Shown: positions 15,564 to 24,100 of the stretch, in pieces
How positions within the stretch are numbered: the first letter of the stretch is position 1
How the letters are laid out: each line of letters opens with the position of its first letter
DNA from: an uncultured Bacteroidales bacterium
Lineage (GTDB): Bacteria > Bacteroidota > Bacteroidia > Bacteroidales > P3
Length of the DNA stretch: 38,406 bases
Assembly (NCBI GenBank): GCA_905236645.1
Contig: CAJOMZ010000021.1
Coordinates: 1 to 38,406 of the forward strand
Direction of reading: 5' to 3'
Program-made: the position numbers and the translations under genes
The notes under the pieces: model-generated
What the model was told of the DNA's origin: nothing
Database searches by the model: none
The model's input: only the letters and a program-made list of their open reading frames with translations

Positions 15564-16928
15564 ATGAAAAAAAGAGTATTCTTCCTGTTATTGGCCGCAA
15601 TGATGATGCCTTTGGCAATGAACGCACAGCACAATGCATCGGTGCACATTGATTCCACCATCAACGCCTGCGTTTCCTACACCTGGCCTGTCGACGGAAC
15701 AACCTACACTACCTCTGGCGTACATACCGCTATCCAAGGTGACACACTATACATACTGGACCTCACCATCAGCCCGGAATACAACGAGACTATAACAACC
15801 CCCATCCAGGGCGGTTGCACCTACACCTGGGGCGACAGCGTGTACACCACCGCCGGTGTCCACACCCAGACTTTCCAATCAATCAACGGATGCGACAGCA
15901 CCGTAACTATAACGCTCGCACTCACCTCTGTAGCCTCCAAAGAATACAACATCACCGCTTGCGAGTCCTACATCTGGAAAGGCGACACGCTAACCACATC
16001 GGGCACAACAGTGCTTACCGATAACACAAGCATCTATTGCGACTCGCTGCTGACGCTCAACCTTACCATCATCAACCCAGAGCAGAAGAACTACGACACA
16101 ACCATCGTGGCCTGCGAGAGAACACGTTTCCGTTTCTCACCACAGTCCGCTTGGACCACAATCACCGAGGATGGTTACATTATGACCTCCGACACATACT
16201 CGCACTCCACGACTTCTGCACGCAACCTTTTCCATCCCCGCACTGTTGAAAGATGCTATGACAGCCTTGTCACCATCCACTTCAACATCAAGCACAACAG
16301 CACGACCAACATCACCGACCGCGCCTGCGACAGCTACACCTACACCCTTAACAATGTCGACTATGTATACAACTTTAGCAAGATCGACACCCTCACCGGT
16401 CCTAAAGCCGCCAACGGATGCGACAGCCTTATAATCCTCAACCTTACTATCAACAAGACACCCAAGGTATACATCACCGGCGACCTCCGCGTAACCCCGG
16501 GTTCCGATGCCACCCTCAACGCCAACAGCAACCAGAACGTCACTTACACCTGGAGCAACGGCCAAACCACGGAAAGCATCACCATTCCCAACGTTCAGAG
16601 CAATATTGACGTATGGCTGAAAGGCAAGAACACCGCCACCAACTGCGAGGACACCGCACACGTAACCATTATGGCCAACGTAGCCATCGAGAATGTCGAC
16701 GACGATATGCTGAAGGTCTACCCCAACCCGACCAGCGCACAGATCAACATCAACAGCGCTGAGACAATCAAGAACGTCAGCATCTACAACCTGAATGGCC
16801 AGCAGGCACTCAATGCCGGCAACGCCAACACCATCGACCTGGGCAGCCTTAACAACGGCACCTACGTTGTCCGCATCGAAATGCAGAACGGCAGCGTATC
16901 GACCCGCACCATCGTACTTTTTAAGTAG
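15564..16928 (+). CDS. Secreted repeat protein with T9SS type A sorting domain
   Basis: 454 residues. A signal peptide (MKKRVFFLLLAAMMMPLAMNAQ) is followed by about five imperfect repeats, each opening with a cysteine and an aromatic cluster (CVSYTW at 36, CTYTW near 84, CESYIW near 135, CERTRF near 184, CDSYTY near 254). Several repeats close with NGCDSxxxxxLTI, suggesting disulfide-bonded beta-sandwich units. The last ~75 residues (VYPNPTSAQININ...VSIYNLNGQQ...NGTYVVRIEMQNG...TIVLFK) are a standard type A C-terminal sorting domain. The protein should thus cross the outer membrane by the type IX system and be anchored or released at the surface. Its ligand is unknown; adhesin is a guess. A strong terminator follows. 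Confidence 0.85.
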   Translation: MKKRVFFLLLAAMMMPLAMNAQHNASVHIDSTINACVSYTWPVDGTTYTTSGVHTAIQGDTLYILDLTISPEYNETITTPIQGGCTYTWGDSVYTTAGVHTQTFQSINGCDSTVTITLALTSVASKEYNITACESYIWKGDTLTTSGTTVLTDNTSIYCDSLLTLNLTIINPEQKNYDTTIVACERTRFRFSPQSAWTTITEDGYIMTSDTYSHSTTSARNLFHPRTVERCYDSLVTIHFNIKHNSTTNITDRACDSYTYTLNNVDYVYNFSKIDTLTGPKAANGCDSLIILNLTINKTPKVYITGDLRVTPGSDATLNANSNQNVTYTWSNGQTTESITIPNVQSNIDVWLKGKNTATNCEDTAHVTIMANVAIENVDDDMLKVYPNPTSAQININSAETIKNVSIYNLNGQQALNAGNANTIDLGSLNNGTYVVRIEMQNGSVSTRTIVLFK

Positions 16929-16948
16929 AATTTTTGATTCATATTGAG

Positions 16949-16977
16949 AAGCGTCCGATTTTCGGACGCTTTTTTTA
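16949..16977 (+). terminator. Intrinsic terminator after the T9SS protein
   Basis: AAGCGTCCGA, loop TTT, TCGGACGC, then TTTTTTT. The T-tract ends 6 bases before the ATG of apbE, so the apbE start must be at 16983 or later; an in-frame TTG at 16944 would begin inside this hairpin. Confidence 0.9.
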
Positions 16978-16982
16978 TAAAA

Positions 16983-18068
16983 ATGAACTACACCAAACAT
17001 AGCAGTTACGGCAAGGCAATACTACTGACGCTCTCATTTGCCGCCGTCGCAACGGTAGCGCTGCTGGCCTCGGCCTGCAACCGCACCGGCCAACAGCCTG
17101 TGCGCATCAACGGCGAGGCACAAGGCACCTACTACTCCATAATATACTACGACACACTTCAGCGCGATTTCAAAACAGCCATAGACTCACTGCTTACCGA
17201 CTTCGACCAGACAGCGTCGCTATGGGTCGACAGCTCACTCCTGCGCCGCGTCAACGACAACCGCGACAGCGCCGTCAACGACCTCTTCGCCACCCTCACC
17301 GAGCTCTCGGTACAGATGCACACCTTCACCAACGGCGCCTTCGACTGCACCGTTGGCAAACTGGTCAACGCCTGGGGCTTTGGCTTCTCAAAACGGCAGG
17401 ATATGGACAGCTCCACCATCGACAGCCTGCACCGCTATGTAGGCCTACAACCAACGATAGTACGCCTCAGCGACGGACAAACCGTTGTCCGCAAACCCCA
17501 CAGCGAGACGGCCTTCGACTTCAACGCCATAGCGCAAGGCTACGCCACCGATCTTTTGAGCCGCTTCCTTGAGCTACAGGGCGTCAACAGCTATATAGTG
17601 GACATAGGCGGCGAAGTCTATGCCCGAGGCTGCAAGCCCGACGGCAGCGCGTGGAGCGTCGGCATTGAGCGTCCTGCAGCCAACCGCTACAGCAGCCCCG
17701 AGATAGAGACCAGCATCGAACTGCGCGACAAAGCCGTGGTAACCTCTGGCAGCTACCGCAAATACTACGAGAAAGACGGTCTGCGCTACTCACACACCAT
17801 CGACCCCGCAACCGGACGGCCCGTAGAGCACAACCTGCTAAGCGTCACCGTCATCGACACCGCAGCGTGGCGTGCCGACGCACTGGCCACAGCCTTTATG
17901 GTTATGGGGCTCGACAAGGCCAGGCAGTTTATAGCAAATCACCCCGACGATTCCGGAACCCAAGCCGTATTCTTCATCTACAGCGACGGCGACGGCTACA
18001 AGACATACGCAACACAGAAATTCAATGAAATGACCCACAGAAGTGAAAGGGAAGCGAAAGGGAAATGA
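16983..18068 (+). CDS. apbE: FAD:protein FMN transferase (ApbE family), lipoprotein
   Basis: 361 residues from ATG 16983. The N-terminus is a lipoprotein-like signal (AILLTLSFAAVATVALLASAC), so it is probably tethered on the periplasmic side. Family motifs: GEAQGTYYSIIYY near the start, then DFDQTASLWVDSSLL, the FAD-contacting TVGKLVNAWGFGF, AFDFNAIAQGYATDLL, YIVDIGGEVYARG, and the magnesium-site region VVTSGSYRKYYEKDG...SHTIDPATGRPV. It transfers FMN from FAD to a threonine of exported flavoproteins such as Nqr or Rnf subunits; no target gene is in the window. The last codons (SEREAKGK, stop TGA 18066-18068) lie inside the 11-bp repeat array at 18043, so the tail is repeat-derived. Confidence 0.92.
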   Translation: MNYTKHSSYGKAILLTLSFAAVATVALLASACNRTGQQPVRINGEAQGTYYSIIYYDTLQRDFKTAIDSLLTDFDQTASLWVDSSLLRRVNDNRDSAVNDLFATLTELSVQMHTFTNGAFDCTVGKLVNAWGFGFSKRQDMDSSTIDSLHRYVGLQPTIVRLSDGQTVVRKPHSETAFDFNAIAQGYATDLLSRFLELQGVNSYIVDIGGEVYARGCKPDGSAWSVGIERPAANRYSSPEIETSIELRDKAVVTSGSYRKYYEKDGLRYSHTIDPATGRPVEHNLLSVTVIDTAAWRADALATAFMVMGLDKARQFIANHPDDSGTQAVFFIYSDGDGYKTYATQKFNEMTHRSEREAKGK

Positions 18069-18121
18069 AAGCGGCAATACATATCTATTGCCCCCATCAC
18101 ACCACTCCCACCCCCCGTCAC
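18043..18121. repeat. Mirrored 11-bp array A at the 3' end of apbE
   Basis: Units GTGAAAGGGAA, GCGAAAGGGAA, ATGAAAGCGGC (18043-18075) run into the palindromic core GGCAATACATATCTATTGCC (18073-18092), followed by a pyrimidine-rich right arm that is an imperfect complement (CCCCCATCACACC...CCCCCCGTCAC). The apbE stop codon is in the third unit. The array is related to the one at 19023-19153: the same unit family, with the six-base centre of the core inverted (CATATC here, GATATG there). Confidence 0.9.
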
Positions 18122-18150
18122 AATCCATTGCAACAATAAAAAATCAAGAT

Positions 18151-19020
18151 ATGAAATCAATGACAGGATTTGCCAAAAGGCAATGCAGTATCGACACAAA
18201 GAAATACACCATCGAGATAAAGAGTCTCAACAGCAAGCAGATGGACGCCAACGTCAAGCTGCCGGCAAGCCTTAAAGAATACGAGCTGGCAATAAGGGCA
18301 ATAATAAACCGCCTCGAGCGCGGCAAGATAGACTTCTCCATCAGCGAGGAAAAGAGCGCAGCGACAGCGGCGCAGCTCGACAGCGCCCTGGTATGCCAGC
18401 GCTTTGAAGAGCTGAAGACCCTCGCAACACAACTGACCGGACAGAGCGACGAGCAGCAACTTCTTAACATCATCCTCAGCCAGCCCGAGGTATGGGCCGC
18501 CAACGAGGAAGCATCACTCAGCGAAGAGGAATGGAACATACTTGCCGCCGAAGTAGGCAATGCCGTCAGCGACCTCGACGGCACACGTCAGCACGAAGGC
18601 GAAATCCTCAAGGCCGACTTTGCCAAGCACGTAGACCTGATAGAGCAGTATCTGGCCAAGATACCCCAATACGAAGCCGAACGCATCGCCACAGCCAAAG
18701 AGCGTATGCGCTCAATGCTTGGCGACACGGCGGTAAAGGAAGTCGACGAGAACCGCTTTGAGCAGGAACTCATCTACTATCTCGAGAAACTCGACATAAC
18801 AGAGGAGAAAGTCCGCCTCAAGAAACACATCGACTATTTCCGCGACGTGATGGAGCACGAAGAGGGCAGCGGCAAGAAACTGGGCTTCATAGCACAGGAG
18901 ATGGGCCGCGAAATCAACACCACCGGCTCCAAAGCCAACCACGTGGAGATACAGCGATTAGTGGTGGCGATGAAAGACGAGCTCGAGAAGATAAAAGAGC
19001 AGCTGGGAAATATTCTTTAG
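18151..19020 (+). CDS. yicC: YicC family protein (putative endoribonuclease)
   Basis: 289 residues from ATG 18151. The N-terminus MKSMTGFAKRQ and the following IEIKSLNSKQMDANVKLP are the YicC signature, as is the C-terminal block DYFRDVMEHEEGSGKKLGFIAQEMGREINTTGSKANHVEI. YicC proteins are cytoplasmic and have been characterised as endoribonucleases that act in RNA turnover. The frame stays open upstream, but that part is repeat sequence and not family sequence. The gene lies neatly between two related 11-bp mirrored arrays and after apbE; it is probably read with apbE through the first array, as I see no promoter box between them. Confidence 0.93.
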   Translation: MKSMTGFAKRQCSIDTKKYTIEIKSLNSKQMDANVKLPASLKEYELAIRAIINRLERGKIDFSISEEKSAATAAQLDSALVCQRFEELKTLATQLTGQSDEQQLLNIILSQPEVWAANEEASLSEEEWNILAAEVGNAVSDLDGTRQHEGEILKADFAKHVDLIEQYLAKIPQYEAERIATAKERMRSMLGDTAVKEVDENRFEQELIYYLEKLDITEEKVRLKKHIDYFRDVMEHEEGSGKKLGFIAQEMGREINTTGSKANHVEIQRLVVAMKDELEKIKEQLGNIL

Positions 19021-19022
19021 GA

Positions 19023-19153
19023 GAGAAAGGGAAGTGAAAGGGGAGTGAAAGGGGAGTGAAAGTGGCAATAGATATGTATTGTCCCCATCACTCCCCATTC
19101 AATCCCTTTTCACTCCCCTCTCACTCCTCCCTCACTCCCCTCTCACTCCCCTA
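19023..19153. repeat. Mirrored 11-bp array B after yicC
   Basis: Twelve units in 11-bp phase. Left: GAGAAAGGGAA, two GTGAAAGGGGA, GTGAAAGTGGC. Centre: GGCAATAGATATGTATTGTC. Right: TATTGTCCCCA, TCACTCCCCAT, TCAATCCCTTT, then four TCACTCC-type units. The arms nearest the centre are complementary at about 26 of 32 positions, and the right arm is longer than the left. The yicC stop codon ends 2 bases before the array. Confidence 0.92.
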
Positions 19154-19160
19154 CAAAAAG

Positions 19161-19193
19161 AAAAGAGGTCCGCGCAAAGCGCGGACCTCTTTT
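19161..19193. terminator. Bidirectional intrinsic terminator between yicC and the large T9SS gene
   Basis: AAAAGAGGTCCGCGC, loop AAA, GCGCGGACCTCTTTT: a perfect 15-bp stem whose A and T ends make it active in both directions. It separates the converging yicC and T9SS genes. Confidence 0.9.
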
Positions 19194-19212
19194 CTATATT
19201 CAGCTAAAAGGA

Positions 19213-21825
19213 TTAGCGAACAATGAGTTTCTCAATCTTGCTGAACTTGTTGTTGGTGATGCGAACAAAGTAAGCACCCTTGGCAAGGTTCGAGACATTG
19301 ATTGTAGTGCCGTTCTCAGCATTGAACTGCGAAGTGGTGACAACGCGGCCGCTCATATCGATGAGAGACATATTGACGTTGCCGCTGACATTCTTCAGCG
19401 AGATGCGGACCATCGAGGTAGCCGGGTTCGGCTGGAGACGCATAACAACATTGTTGGCGACGGGGTCGAATCCGACGGGAGCCTCCTTGAAGGAGCAGCT
19501 CAAAGTGTGGGCAGCGGTGACATTGTCGAGGGTGACAGTGCCATAGGTACGGCCATCGGCTTCGTCAGTCTGCTCTTCGTAATCAATCTCTTCACCGTCA
19601 AGATAAACCTTGTCGATGACATAGCCTGGCTGAGGCATAACGGTATAGGAAGCAGAACCGCCAATGGCGACGCTGTCGATCTCACCGCAGAGGCTGTTGA
19701 AGTTGCCATCGATGAAACCACCAAGATCCTCATCCTCGCACTCGAGGGTTATAGCCACCTTCGGCACGTAGTAACCAGGACCGACAAGCAAACGAATCAT
19801 AGGATACTCGTTGGTGCTGAAAGAATGGAATCCGTTGTCATACGGGTCGTAAACCATAACCGTACCCTTGTTGTACATACCGAGGACGGTACCGTAGGAC
19901 TCCATACCGGGGGTATTGTAGAAATAAGCGGTTCTTGAACCATTGAAATAGTAGTCGGAGCTGGTGGCGACGGCAAAATCGGCATCCTCAGCCAGACGAT
20001 AACCGACGGCGAATTCCAAGTTGGCGTAGAGCTCGGGCTGGTTGGGGAACATAATGCGGATGACAGGATAGTTGCCATAGGTCTCATACTGGAGGCCGTT
20101 AGCGGCGGTGGTGTCGGTCAGGTAAGCGGCGTCCATAACGTCGGTCGACTTGACAGTGTAGACACTTGCACCGTGGTTGAGGCTGCCAATCCAGCTACCT
20201 CCAGCCGAATCCATAAACATATAGCGCAGCTGCGGCTCAAGTCTTGCACCGATTTCCTGCATATTGGGGTAGGTCGAAGCGACCATTTCAATACCAAGCA
20301 CTTTCCAGGGGTTGCCGTTGGCATCTCTGGGGATGCTGTCGCCGGTAACGTAGGACACGAACGCGCCATAACCAGTCTTGTTCCACATTGGATCGTTAGT
20401 GCCGTCGATCTGATCAGAGAAGGTATTGGTGCCAACCAGACCTGCAGCATAGTAGGAATCTCTGCGGATCACACCGTGGTCACGAGCCCAGACGCCGAAG
20501 GGGTGTTCACCCTCGGTGTTCCAGTTGACATCGTAGCGGATGCTGTCGAAGGTAGCGTTGCTGTTGGTACCCATAGCACCGATATGAGGAGTGACGAGAT
20601 CGGTGGTAATATCGGTGAAGAAATAGTGCTGTCCAAGGTTGTTGGTGGGCAGGCAAACATAGGGGTCGTTGGTGCGGACATAGTCATAGTCATACTCGCC
20701 GTGGGCAATACCGCCGTTAGAGGTGACACGGCCTACGCTGTCATACCAAGCCAGAGGGTCGATGATGATGGCACGAGTGTCGTTCGGGTCCATAGGCATA
20801 GAGTAGATGTTCTTGCTGGCCAAAAGGGTGGCATTCGACTCGGCAGCGCCGGCATAGACATAACCGGTAACGTTGGTCTGGTCGTTCTGGCCGTCGTTGG
20901 CAAGTTCGTTGAGCCAAACCACGGGGACCTGCAGGTTCTGGGGCATCATCTGATAGAAGCCCTCATAGTACTGGTTGGAGGTGAAGTTGAAGCTGTTCAT
21001 CGGGGCGGGGCTTACCGAGAAGTCGTCGATCAGCCAGACGTAGCCATAAGCGCCTCCGTTGTTGTTGTCACACTCCCAACGGACACGCATATAAACGTTG
21101 GCCTGGCCAGCCATAGCCACAGGCATCGAAACGCTCTTCCAGCCTCTTGTGGACGAGTTGACGGCCACATCGATACGCGAGCGGTTGATCTCAACGGCAT
21201 ACCAGGTCGTTCCGTCGAGACTGTAGTCGAGCATACACTTGTCGTTGTTGAAAGCACGATAGTACTGAGCGAAACGGACGCGGGTCAACCTGCAGTCTGT
21301 GGTTGCGAAAGGACCGAACTTGATATAGGCGTCGAAGGCGCCGGTTGTACCGTGGCCGTCCCAAGCAGCAATCTGGTCCTGCATAGTCATAACCATCAGA
21401 CCGTCTTCAGGTGTGTTGCCGTACACGGCTCTGGCATAGTTGGCCATCACATCATACGATGCAGGATAGTTGGCCTGGCCAAAGAAAGTGCTGGCGTTGA
21501 TGCTTGCTGCCGTGCTGTCGGGCAGGCGCTGCCACATAGAGTGGACGGCGGTCTGAGCGTGCGGAGGGACTGCGGTACCGTTCACCATCTCGTTGTTTCC
21601 AATAGTACCGGTGGTGTAGGCCGAGCCAGCGGCGAAGGTGCAGGTGAAGAGTTCACCATCCTTGGTGAAGATGGAGCCAGTGTAACCGGCGGCGGGTCTC
21701 TGCTGGACGGCCTCCTGGGTTACAACTCTGTCGGCACCCGTTGTTTTGGTTGCCAACCTGTTTGACTGGGCGAACGCGACGGTTGCGCACAGTGCAAAAC
21801 TAAGAACCATTAATGTTTTTTTCAT
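19213..21825 (-). CDS. Large secreted T9SS protein with adhesin-like domain
   Basis: 870 residues from ATG 21825 (MKKTLMVLSFALCATVAFAQ, a clear signal peptide). The frame stays open for 129 more codons upstream, but these cross the promoter and the 11-bp array at 22053 and are not coding. Residues about 140-275 look like a jelly-roll 'choice-of-anchor J'/cleaved-adhesin domain (YVWLIDDFSVSP). Later segments contain many Asn/Gly/Tyr-rich loops. Near 765-830 is a small repeat domain (GYVIDKVYLDGEEIDY...NVTAAHTLSCSF). The final ~75 residues (LQPNPATSMVRISL...MSLIDMSGRVV...LAKGAYFVRITN...KIEKLIVR) are a type A T9SS sorting domain. It is likely a surface or released protein. I do not see a protease catalytic motif, and its binding target is unknown. 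Confidence 0.85.
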   Translation of the reverse strand: MKKTLMVLSFALCATVAFAQSNRLATKTTGADRVVTQEAVQQRPAAGYTGSIFTKDGELFTCTFAAGSAYTTGTIGNNEMVNGTAVPPHAQTAVHSMWQRLPDSTAASINASTFFGQANYPASYDVMANYARAVYGNTPEDGLMVMTMQDQIAAWDGHGTTGAFDAYIKFGPFATTDCRLTRVRFAQYYRAFNNDKCMLDYSLDGTTWYAVEINRSRIDVAVNSSTRGWKSVSMPVAMAGQANVYMRVRWECDNNNGGAYGYVWLIDDFSVSPAPMNSFNFTSNQYYEGFYQMMPQNLQVPVVWLNELANDGQNDQTNVTGYVYAGAAESNATLLASKNIYSMPMDPNDTRAIIIDPLAWYDSVGRVTSNGGIAHGEYDYDYVRTNDPYVCLPTNNLGQHYFFTDITTDLVTPHIGAMGTNSNATFDSIRYDVNWNTEGEHPFGVWARDHGVIRRDSYYAAGLVGTNTFSDQIDGTNDPMWNKTGYGAFVSYVTGDSIPRDANGNPWKVLGIEMVASTYPNMQEIGARLEPQLRYMFMDSAGGSWIGSLNHGASVYTVKSTDVMDAAYLTDTTAANGLQYETYGNYPVIRIMFPNQPELYANLEFAVGYRLAEDADFAVATSSDYYFNGSRTAYFYNTPGMESYGTVLGMYNKGTVMVYDPYDNGFHSFSTNEYPMIRLLVGPGYYVPKVAITLECEDEDLGGFIDGNFNSLCGEIDSVAIGGSASYTVMPQPGYVIDKVYLDGEEIDYEEQTDEADGRTYGTVTLDNVTAAHTLSCSFKEAPVGFDPVANNVVMRLQPNPATSMVRISLKNVSGNVNMSLIDMSGRVVTTSQFNAENGTTINVSNLAKGAYFVRITNNKFSKIEKLIVR

Positions 21826-21939
21826 TGTAATTGAATTTTGATTAATAAAAAATTGTTCTCGTTTCAAGTCCCCAAACCCTCTGTCTACAAGGCCGTTAAA
21901 CCTCTTCGACGGAAGATTTGCAATATTGGTATCTGGATG

Positions 21940-21970
21940 CAAATTTAGCACAAAAATTAATACTGGCAAA
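21940..21970 (-). promoter_or_regulatory. Near-consensus promoter of the large T9SS gene
   Basis: On the minus strand TTTG (21967-21970), 19 bases, then TAAATTTG (21940-21947). Both boxes match the Bacteroidetes consensus and the spacing is ideal. The leader to ATG 21825 is about 110 bases. Confidence 0.8.
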
Positions 21971-22365
21971 AATTTTTTTTCATTTTTTGTTTTTTTATGA
22001 TTTCGGCCTGCCTCTGCCGCCCCCGCCTCCGCGAGGTACCAACTCCGTCCGTTGTACAATATATGTACAATAGTTGTACAATACTTGTACAATTGGTAAA
22101 CGTACAAATATTGTACAAGTATTGTACATATATTGGTACCTTGAAGGCCTGAGGATGAGGCGGTTACAAAACGGCCTGAAAATCGGGGCGATTTTAATAT
22201 AAGCAGTTGCAAATATGGGCGTTATATATCGAATGGGGTGCAAAGGGCCGGTTTGACAGTGCCACGTCGCGGGATATGGCGGCCCGGGAATCGCTCCTGT
22301 TGCCCCGAGGGGCGCTGCCGCAATCTTTTTTTCGCCTTGGCATAATAAAATAATGAAAACATAGT
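21971..22365. other. Divergent spacer between the T9SS gene and the TPR gene
   Basis: Contains the 11-bp mirrored array at 22053-22140 and otherwise GC-rich, structured-looking sequence with no gene. A frame on the minus strand stays open through it but has no protein-like character. Confidence 0.5.
22053..22140. repeat. Mirrored 11-bp array, unit TGTACAATANT
   Basis: Eight units in strict 11-bp phase: TGTACAATATA, TGTACAATAGT, TGTACAATACT, TGTACAATTGG, TAAACGTACAA, ATATTGTACAA, GTATTGTACAT, ATATTGGTACC. The segment 22057-22091 pairs with 22101-22135 with about three mismatches, leaving a ~9-base loop. GGTACC at 22035-22040 and at 22135-22140 marks the outer edges. It lies about 85 bases upstream of the T9SS gene's promoter. 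Confidence 0.93.
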
Positions 22366-22373
22366 TACATTTG
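22366..22373 (+). promoter_or_regulatory. -7 element of the TPR lipoprotein operon
   Basis: TACATTTG, an exact TAnnTTTG, 20 bases before ATG 22394. No TTTG at the usual -33 distance. If the ATG at 22448 is used, the leader is about 70 bases. Confidence 0.55.
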
Positions 22374-22393
22374 GAAAACATTCAATACGCAAG

Positions 22394-24100
22394 ATGAAAC
22401 ACAGTATACATCCCGGGGCGGCGACGCCCGGGCAGCGACACGGCGCGATGCGCGGCGGCGGACGGAGGTGCCGATTGGCTATGCTGCTTGTGCTGCTTGC
22501 CGCCGTGGGCTGCAAGGGCACGCAGCCCGCTGCCCAGAAGGGCGACAAGCGCTACCAACGCAAGCCGATAGTGGAGCGCAACGACGAGCAGCTGAAGACC
22601 GAGGCGATGCTTATCGACGCCAAGATGCTGGCCGAGACGGGCCACGAAGAGGAGGCGGCGGGACGCTACCTACAGGTGCTGACGCGCGACCCGAAGAACA
22701 CGGCGGCGATGTTCGAGCTGAGCCGTCTGGTTGCCGCGCAGGGTATGGCCGACAGTGCCATAGCGCTGGGCCGCCGTGCCGCCGAGGGCGACAGGGACAA
22801 CATCTGGTATGCACGCCATCTGGCCACGCTCTACCAGCTGACCAACCGCCGCAAGGAGCTGATAGCGACGTGGGAGTCGATAGTGGAGCGGCGCCCCGCG
22901 GTGATCGACTACTACTACGAGCTGAGCGACGCCTACACGCTGAACAAGGACTACAAGGGAGCCATAGCCACGCTGAACCGCGTGGAGAAGATGGTGGGCG
23001 TCACCGAGCCGGTGTCGATGCAGAAAGCCAAGCTGTGGAACGCTATGGGGCGTACCGACAAGGCCACGCAGGAGGTAGAGGCCCTGGCCAAGGCGATGCC
23101 GCAGGTGGGCCGCTACAACGCCATACTTGCCGAGAGCTATATGCAGAACGGCAAATACGACAAGGCCAAGGAGCACTATGACCGCGTGCTGGCCAGCGAC
23201 CCCGACGACCCGTACATCCACATATCGCTGGCCGAATACTACAAGGCCACCAAGCAGCCCCAAAAGGCCTACGAGGAGCTGAAGCGGGGACTGACGGGAG
23301 GCTCCCTGTCGACCGCCAACAAGCTGCAGATAGTGACGAACTTCTACAGCAGCGAAGAGTTCTACGGCATCCACTCGCAGTATGCCTTCGACCTGGCGGC
23401 GACGGCGATGCGCGGCAGCGACGACAGCACGACCTATGCCGCTTTCTATGGCGACATACTGATGCGTCAACGCAAATACGGCGAGGCGGCACACCAGTTC
23501 GCGCTGGCGCTGGGGCGCGACAGCAGCAAGTACGAGATATGGGAGGCACTGCTGGTCAGCGAGCTGTCGGACTATAGCGACACGGCGCTGCTGGCAAGCC
23601 ACGCACGCAGGGCCTCGCGGCTGTTTCCGTTCCACCCCCTGCCCTACTATATTCAGGCCGTTGTAGAGCACGACAACGGGCGCTATGGCGAGGCCATAAA
23701 GCTGGCAAAGCACTGCGAGCAGATGGGCTTCGACAAGGGTTACCTTGAGCCCGAGACCTACGCTATGCTGGCCGAATGCTACAACCGCCTTGACGACACG
23801 GCCTGCTATGCCTACTACGAGCGCGTGCTGAAGCTGGAGCCGGGCGACATCAACATTATGAACAGCTATGCCTACCGTCTGGCTATCGACAAGCACCGTT
23901 TGGACAAGGCCGAGCAGATGTCGAAGAAGACCCTCGAGGCCGAACCCGACAACCCCTACTACCTCGACACCTACGCCTGGATTCTGCACCAGATGGGGCG
24001 CGACAAGGAGGCCCGCAAGTACATCGAGAAGGCCATAAAACGCGACGACACGTCGGACGAGGTGCGCGAGCACTACAACGCCATAATGAAAGGACAATGA
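22394..24100 (+). CDS. TPR-repeat lipoprotein
   Basis: 568 residues. A basic start is followed by a hydrophobic stretch and a lipobox-like LLAAVGC (Cys at about 40). The rest is almost wholly tetratricopeptide repeats of the type AMFELSRLVAAQGMADSAIALGRRA and YNAILAESYMQNGKYDKAKEHYDRVLASDPDDP. The last three repeats (from about 470) are the most regular. TPR arrays are protein-binding scaffolds. The gene heads a row with a DUF4292 lipoprotein (7-base gap), which points to envelope assembly, but the partner is unknown. ATG 22448 (MRGGGRRCRLAMLL) is an equally good start. The last codons (MKGQ, stop TGA) come from a GAAAGGACAAT repeat. Confidence 0.82.
   Translation: MKHSIHPGAATPGQRHGAMRGGGRRCRLAMLLVLLAAVGCKGTQPAAQKGDKRYQRKPIVERNDEQLKTEAMLIDAKMLAETGHEEEAAGRYLQVLTRDPKNTAAMFELSRLVAAQGMADSAIALGRRAAEGDRDNIWYARHLATLYQLTNRRKELIATWESIVERRPAVIDYYYELSDAYTLNKDYKGAIATLNRVEKMVGVTEPVSMQKAKLWNAMGRTDKATQEVEALAKAMPQVGRYNAILAESYMQNGKYDKAKEHYDRVLASDPDDPYIHISLAEYYKATKQPQKAYEELKRGLTGGSLSTANKLQIVTNFYSSEEFYGIHSQYAFDLAATAMRGSDDSTTYAAFYGDILMRQRKYGEAAHQFALALGRDSSKYEIWEALLVSELSDYSDTALLASHARRASRLFPFHPLPYYIQAVVEHDNGRYGEAIKLAKHCEQMGFDKGYLEPETYAMLAECYNRLDDTACYAYYERVLKLEPGDINIMNSYAYRLAIDKHRLDKAEQMSKKTLEAEPDNPYYLDTYAWILHQMGRDKEARKYIEKAIKRDDTSDEVREHYNAIMKGQ

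Noticed and set aside
18043-19153. Insertion sequence carrying yicC
   Set aside because: No transposase, no target-site duplication seen, and YicC is a conserved cellular gene; kept only as a finding about paired arrays.
20173-21765. 530-codon frame opposite the large T9SS gene
   Set aside because: No signal, domain or promoter; the opposite strand encodes a clear signal peptide and sorting domain.
21826-22212. 129-codon N-terminal extension of the T9SS protein
   Set aside because: It would cross the promoter boxes and the mirrored array, and a perfect signal peptide starts at 21825.
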